Shown here: positions 58,779 to 64,000 of the stretch, in pieces
Layout of the letters: each line of letters begins with the position of its first letter
Numbering within the stretch: position 1 is the first letter of the stretch
Source: Tanypteryx hageni
Lineage: Eukaryota > Arthropoda > Insecta > Odonata > Petaluridae
Direction of reading: 5' to 3'
Assembly (NCBI GenBank): GCA_028673005.1
Contig: CM054117.1
Span: forward strand, 31,096,561-31,160,560
Length of the DNA stretch: 64,000 nucleotides
Program-made: the position numbers and the translations under genes
Notes under the pieces: model-generated
The model's input: the letters and a program-made list of their open reading frames with translations, nothing else
Told to the model about the DNA's origin: nothing
Databases searched by the model: none

Positions 58779-60398
58779 ATCTACACATAAACAGAAATTG
58801 ACGAACTTCAACAAATATAGCTAAGACGATTACACACGACTTTCGCGTTAGATTTCAGACATGATGTTTACCTACCACGGGGAAGTCTGCATTATTTACA
58901 ACCCAAAGAATCGAACAATTAGAGCTGCGTTTAAAAACGTCCACTGCGAAAATCTGTGATCTAACAGCGACGGTTAACCGATCCTACCACAACCACTAGT
59001 GATACTGAAAACACAGACCAGGATTGCGGACTCGCCGAAAACGGATACGGAAAGCCATCTTCCGCTGTCTGGGTGGTTTCTTTCGGTAGCTCAAACCACT
59101 GGAAGCAATTAATTCTTATGGTATTAGATTGAACGAAACGGCCAATAAGTCGGAGGCAGGGTCCGCCTAGATTCAGTTCAATTTAAAAGAGTGTAGGAAA
59201 AAATAACAGCATTTTACAACGGATTGATGAATTATCTGCCTACGAAAACTACGTCCTCAACAGCTATATCATGATGCCAGGATTTCGGATGAAAAGAAGC
59301 AGTAAAAATACCCTAACACTCGTTTATGTTCAGATTTTAATCAATTTTGATATTTTCCTCTGTTATATCTTGAACGTGAATAAGACGAGTTTTTTCGATA
59401 ATTTAAAAATATTAGGAAATTTTTAAACAAATATATCCGTACACACTCCCTTCGTATAAAAGTTTTAAATAGTCTTAAATGGAGGCGAGTTTTAAAGAGT
59501 CACAAATATAAAATACAGCCATTTAACCAGAAAAGGAACTTGGGGAAATACTTATTCCTAAATAGGGAGAGAAGATAGCACAATCTACCCGTAAAAGTCT
59601 TGGAGCATTTTCCTTCACAAGTAGGCTTCTTAAAGGCAAAAAATGTTAAGAGATGTAAATTTATGAAAATCTGTTAACTAAGCCTTTGAGGGAGTAGGGG
59701 ATAACCTGTTGGGTGTTGTTCGGCGGGGACCGCTTTGGCGGTCGTGATGGCTTTCCAGGAATCCTGAAAATCCTTACACTTAAATAACAATAGGAAGTTC
59801 AAAAATAATGCTAACCTCTGTCTTCTGCGTTCGCTTAGTTTGTAAGCGGTAATTTCGAAAATTAAATAAGATAATAATCTGGTTAATGTATACACTCTAG
59901 TAACTAGCTTTCTAAACTCTCTTGCATTAGTGAGTAATACATTAATGGAAATAAAACGTTATAACATACTAGAAACGTGAATTAGAATTTAAAGTATAAA
60001 TGTCAATTTAAACGCATTTCATGTTTTCATTCAATATAATTAACTTGAACGCACATTTATTGCACAGAACAAAAGCTAATAAGATTGAATACCTAAATCC
60101 TGGATACGAACACATTTTAGGAATCTATGCATGCCGCACGATAAAAGGAACGCCGTGGAGGAAGCAGCTATAAATGGACAAATGTGAAAATTGAGAAGGA
60201 GAATACAGGTGGTCGGTGATAGGAGAGAATAGACCAGGAGCAGTTTCACGTAAGCTAGGACTCTGAAGAGACATGTGAAGGAACGGAATGCTTTACTATG
60301 ACGCCGCGGTAAACAACAGCGACAGCTTAAAAGCGGTCTTCTTTTTATAATTATTAATCCTTATTTAAATAGCTTAATTAAATTAAAATTATAATTAA

Positions 60399-60410
60399 CC
60401 CCCCCCCCCC
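60399..60410. repeat. poly-C tract (12 C)
   Basis: Homopolymer run in AT-rich DNA, next to an hAT-type MITE. Confidence 0.9.
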
Positions 60411-60476
60411 AAAGCGTAACCTTTTAGCCGGAGTGTATGGAGACAACAGAAGCTTCCGTAATTTCGGCCTCTATAC

Positions 60477-60639
60477 CAGGGATGGCAAATACGGACCAGG
60501 CGTGCGATTTTCCTTGGCACGCACAGGCTTGTATTCTATGTGAAGTTTCATCGAGGAGTAAACTAGCGGCACGCGAAAAAATTCTGACGACTCTCACTAC
60601 TTTCTTGGCACGCGACTCGAGTATCACTTGCCATCCCTG
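60477..60639. mobile_element. hAT-type MITE (163 bp)
   Basis: Ends CAGGGATGGCAAATACGGA and (reverse) CAGGGATGGCAAGTGATAC. Flanks CTCTATAC and CTCCATGC match at 6 of 8. TTGGCACGC occurs in both halves. Confidence 0.8.
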
Positions 60640-60705
60640 CTCCATGCTGACAGAGACGAATAGTTTATTCTGCGGATCTCATCAAATATGTACTCGTAAG
60701 ATATA

Positions 60706-60874
60706 CCGTATTTACTCGCGTAATTGTTCCACTTTTCCGCACGATTTTTTTTTCACTGAAACAAGTGTGGGGCAGACGCGGTATACCCAAATCATGCGAA
60801 AGTGGTCAGACCAGAAAAAAAGAATCTTTTATTTCCTCGTAATTCAGGTGGGGCAATTACGCGAATAAATACGA
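60706..60874. mobile_element. TA-flanked MITE (169 bp)
   Basis: Ends CCGTATTTACTCGCGTAATT and (reverse) TCGTATTTATTCGCGTAATT, with TA on both sides. The ends are related to those of the element at 13,137-14,019. Confidence 0.82.
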
Positions 60875-61699
60875 TAGATAGTTTTAGGTACAATTGATTT
60901 TCAAACGTTTCCTAAAAGGCAAAATATAACGAATTATATTTTAATTAAAAATTAAAGTATTAGATTACAATTTGACTAGAAGAGTGTATCTCCCTAACAA
61001 TAACCATGTCCTCTATGCAGTGAGGAGCCTAACTCTCCGTAAACAAAGCTACGAAAGCCTTTGCCATAAACCGACTAACGTTACGTAGATCTCATTTTCT
61101 GGAACTACCTATTAAAAATATATCATACGACAGGTGATAGTCTATGCAACAAAACATACATTTCCAAAGCATCAAGTTTTTACAGCCAAAACAAAATAAT
61201 TTTCGAAAGAAAAATATTGCGATAAACACGAGTAGCGAAGCGCTGAAAATGGTTGCATACAGAGCTCATTTGGATGAAGAAAAAGGCTTCATAATTTCAC
61301 AGCGGAAGCTTAAATGCGATTTCTACGACAAAAATCTTTCACCGTTAAATTGCAGCCATACCTCCGAGATATTTAAGACTTTTTTCCCCCGAATTTCGGC
61401 ATTTTCCTATAAAACACGAGACATTCGATAAATCGCAATGTCTTGTACGGTCTCCGAGAACGAACATCTGCTTTCTTATCAGGGACCGAAGAGTTACCGG
61501 TTTAAACCATCCCATCCAAGCATCCTAACAAACCGCTAACAAGGAAACGACGAGCAAAATGTAACTGCTACACGAAAGCATACAATAAAGGATACAAAAA
61601 TAATCATTCGGAGATAAGAAAAAATAAGCCGTAAATGTGTTTTTCTCCCGGAATGCGGCACGAAGCTGCAGTTCATAGATACCGCAGTGGTGAGGGTGA

Positions 61700-62450
61700 G
61701 GCATAACGACCGCAGAAGATGATGCCCGAGATTGATAGAGTGGTATGGTAGGAAACAACAATAAAAAAAGCAAAAAGCTTAAATAAAGACAGAAAAATTG
61801 GGGGAGAGAATCGGAGTGGGAGCGGGGTTATAAAACGACGGGCATCCGTCTTTGGCAGCGAGACGATGGGTGAGCGGGCGAAAGAGAGGAATTGCGTGCG
61901 GCGACGCATTGGCGGCCAGTTTCCGTGCTACGGAGAGGGGCGGGGGCGTCTGCGGGGCACGAGCGTAGGCGGGGGAACACGGTAGCAGGGGTTAAGAGAG
62001 AAAGAGAGGGGGGTTAAGAGAGAGAGAGAGAGAGAGAGAGGGGTTAAGAGAGAGAGCGGTCCGGGAAATGGGAAGGAGGGAGATTACAGGAGTTAGTTCG
62101 GCGTGTAGCGTGGGGAAGGGGGCGAAGGGGTGAGCAATAGGACGCGTGCCTCGATACCACGCAAAAAAAATCCTTCCAAAGCCACCGTGAACGCGGTTCG
62201 CCGTGCTGCAACAGCCGACGACGACCCCCTTCCAATCCGCGACGACTCGATCCTCGCGTCTCTTTCTCGCTCCGATCGGCTCGATCTCGCATAGCTGCGG
62301 TTTCGGAAGTTGAAGGAATTGAACGCAGAAATGCGCGCCGCAGCGAATAACGCGAACCCGTGTGCGCCCCTGCGTTTGTGTGTGTGGCTGAGCGGAAGCC
62401 ACGATTGATATCTCGCCGACATTACCGCGCGACTTCTGGATACGAAATCT
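61700..62450 (-). promoter_or_regulatory. CpG-rich candidate promoter and non-coding first exon of coracle
   Basis: Exon 1 at 58,459 has a splice acceptor, so transcription starts further right. This segment is GC- and CpG-rich, has GAGA-type repeats at 61,991-62,056, and contains minus-strand frames open for up to 136 codons without recognisable protein. A TATAAAA on the plus strand (61,829-61,835) could serve a divergent transcript. No transcription start can be fixed by eye. Confidence 0.45.
61991..62056. repeat. GA-rich repeat (GGGGTTAAGAGAGA units plus (GA)n)
   Basis: Three copies of a GGTTAAGAGAGA-type unit, the middle one expanded into a (GA)n run. GAGA-type arrays are common in arthropod promoters, but this may be a plain microsatellite. 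Confidence 0.8.
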
Positions 62451-64000
62451 AAAATGGCCTTTAAAGTGCCTTAAGTAAGGCTTTTAAAAAAAAAGGCAAA
62501 AAACTCGCATAGATTCTGGGTTATGGTCTACTCTCAGTAGACGCGACGGTAATCACGCATTTAAACGGCAGCGACGTAAAGATTTATCCCATTTTCCAAG
62601 CCTATTCGAAGCGCATAAAAACGACTTGAATATAAAAAGGAAATATCTTGAAATTATTAATGACAAAAGAGACCATTTCGAACATTCACCATACCTATCG
62701 CTTCGGTGACAATAGAAACTTAAGGCAAAAAAAAAACAATTTATTCGTCGAACGACTTGAAACGCAAAAATATTTCAATTTAATTTAAATCGTCATATCT
62801 TTCATCCACAAACTAAAACGGTAATCTGCAACCAAAACAACCTTATCGATTCTTTGTATGCAGCAGGCTTATAGTAATGAGGGTCATAATGAAAATCTGG
62901 GAGAAGAAATCAGGCAGAAAATCTTGTTAGCAGTCGAGTAAATAAATCCATCAAAAATAAGACGCTCACGCACTAAATGGATTGGGATCACTGACCGACG
63001 TGTAAAAAAAACGAGTATCCGAAAATTTGCGGGGAATGAAAGTAATTGATAGTGGCATCGGAGCAAAGCCTTTTAAAAAATTAGGCAATTCCCTCCTTCA
63101 ATGGTGACTGCAATGGCTTCATGAAGGCATCGCAAAATCCAATTAGCATTTCAAGCCCTATATCGAACGCCTGAAAACCTTCGATATTCGGCTATTTTCG
63201 GCAGAATAAATATATAAAATAAAATTTGCAATGGTTTCATAGGACTTTAAAATTTAACTATAAAAAACCAAGCTTATGAAAACTTTCCAGGGCATTGAAT
63301 TATGTACGTTTTCGGGTATTCGAAATTACTTCACAAACAAAGCCCAAGGACAATTATAACGAGTTCCACAACAAATAGAAATTTGCGCAATCGCTGAAGT
63401 CATACCAATGAAAATATTAAAACCTGCAACCCAAGTACTGGAAGGTAGACACTAACAAGGCGTCAAAACCAGCAAATTTAACTTAGAATAAAACTGAAAC
63501 AAATGCATTAAAAGTACTATTACCTCGGACTCTGAAAATAGCACAGTATAATTTGGATCGTATAATTTTTCCCGCAAATGGAGCCGTTAGCGCGAAAAAT
63601 GGACATCGAAAGGCATTATTAATCCGCTCTCATGCGAGAATGAGACAAATATTCAAATTAAAATCCAGCGACGGTAACTTCTGACCTAAAAATAAGCTTC
63701 CATTAGAAAATTGCCGCGAAAAACACGCCTAGACTCGTATATCAAACTTATGTCAACAACAAAAAAAAACCACTCCGTTAAAGCTTCGCTAATTACTTTT
63801 CCGATGAAACGTCAAAAAATTCCCCGGGAAGCGAACCAAAAAATTACCAACCGTAATAAAAACGACGGAAAGAAAACGAACAGTAGCAGCGATCAAGCAC
63901 AAAGGAAGATGCCTAATGACTAAAAGAAATACCTTTAAAAAAAAAGACTGCGGAAGAATGAGAAAGGAGACGAGAGACTGGGCTGATTAACGGATTAAGG

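Larger units (their letters stand above)
58460..64000. other. region upstream of coracle exon 1
   Basis: The 5' intron and upstream flank. Contains two short MITEs (60,477 and 60,706) and the CpG-rich segment at 61.7-62.45 kb. The rest, including 62,450-64,000, shows no gene I can recognise. Confidence 0.6.

Noticed and set aside
61992..62402. 136-codon minus-strand frame in the CpG-rich segment
   Set aside because: The end is encoded by (CT)n repeats and the rest has no recognisable domain. Better explained as non-coding first exon or promoter DNA with few stops.
1..64000. CRISPR arrays, rRNA, bacterial operons or viral genes
   Set aside because: No spaced direct repeats, rRNA landmarks, prokaryotic gene layout or viral proteins were seen. 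The gene structure is eukaryotic throughout.

Overview
The window is nuclear DNA of an arthropod, most likely an insect. It is AT-rich, full of transposons, and carries one large intron-rich host gene. On the minus strand lies what appears to be the whole coding region of coracle, the invertebrate protein 4.1 (band 4.1). This FERM-domain protein belongs to septate junctions and the cortical membrane skeleton. The start codon is at 58,346 and the stop at 6,315-6,317. I assembled 16 coding exons whose reading phases all join, giving 1,205 codons. A seventeenth, possibly alternative exon at 24,671-24,880 would make 1,275. Exon order in the protein is: N-terminal tail and start of the FERM F1 lobe; the rest of FERM over six exons; the FERM-adjacent region; charged low-complexity linker exons; one 395-codon exon; and five small exons making the 4.1 C-terminal domain.

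Layout from high to low coordinates, which is the direction of transcription: 61,700-62,450 is a CpG-rich, GA-repeat-containing segment, the best candidate for the promoter and a non-coding first exon. The first coding exon at 58,173-58,459 has its own splice acceptor, so an upstream exon must exist. A 20.3-kb intron follows with hAT, SINE, LINE and TA-flanked elements and an ETS/YY1-like motif cluster. The FERM exons are compact (32,959-37,863). The linker and C-terminal exons lie between 31,993 and 6,315. Positions 1-6,314 hold the 3' UTR and then a dense transposon graveyard.

No second host gene is supported. Everything else I recognise is mobile DNA: a 4.3-kb Tigger/pogo-type element with a broken DDE transposase, nested in a piggyBac-like element; a second piggyBac-like element; several TA-flanked short elements; hAT short elements with 8-bp duplications; tRNA-derived SINEs, two with clean target-site duplications; a LINE reverse-transcriptase fragment; a 248-bp foldback element; and five pieces of a ~690-bp non-coding family. 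One member of that family is inserted inside another, and one stops about nine bases from a coracle splice donor. CpG dinucleotides are scarce below about 40.2 kb and abundant above it, a sharp change that falls inside the long first intron. I found no CRISPR array, rRNA gene, genuine tRNA gene or viral gene.
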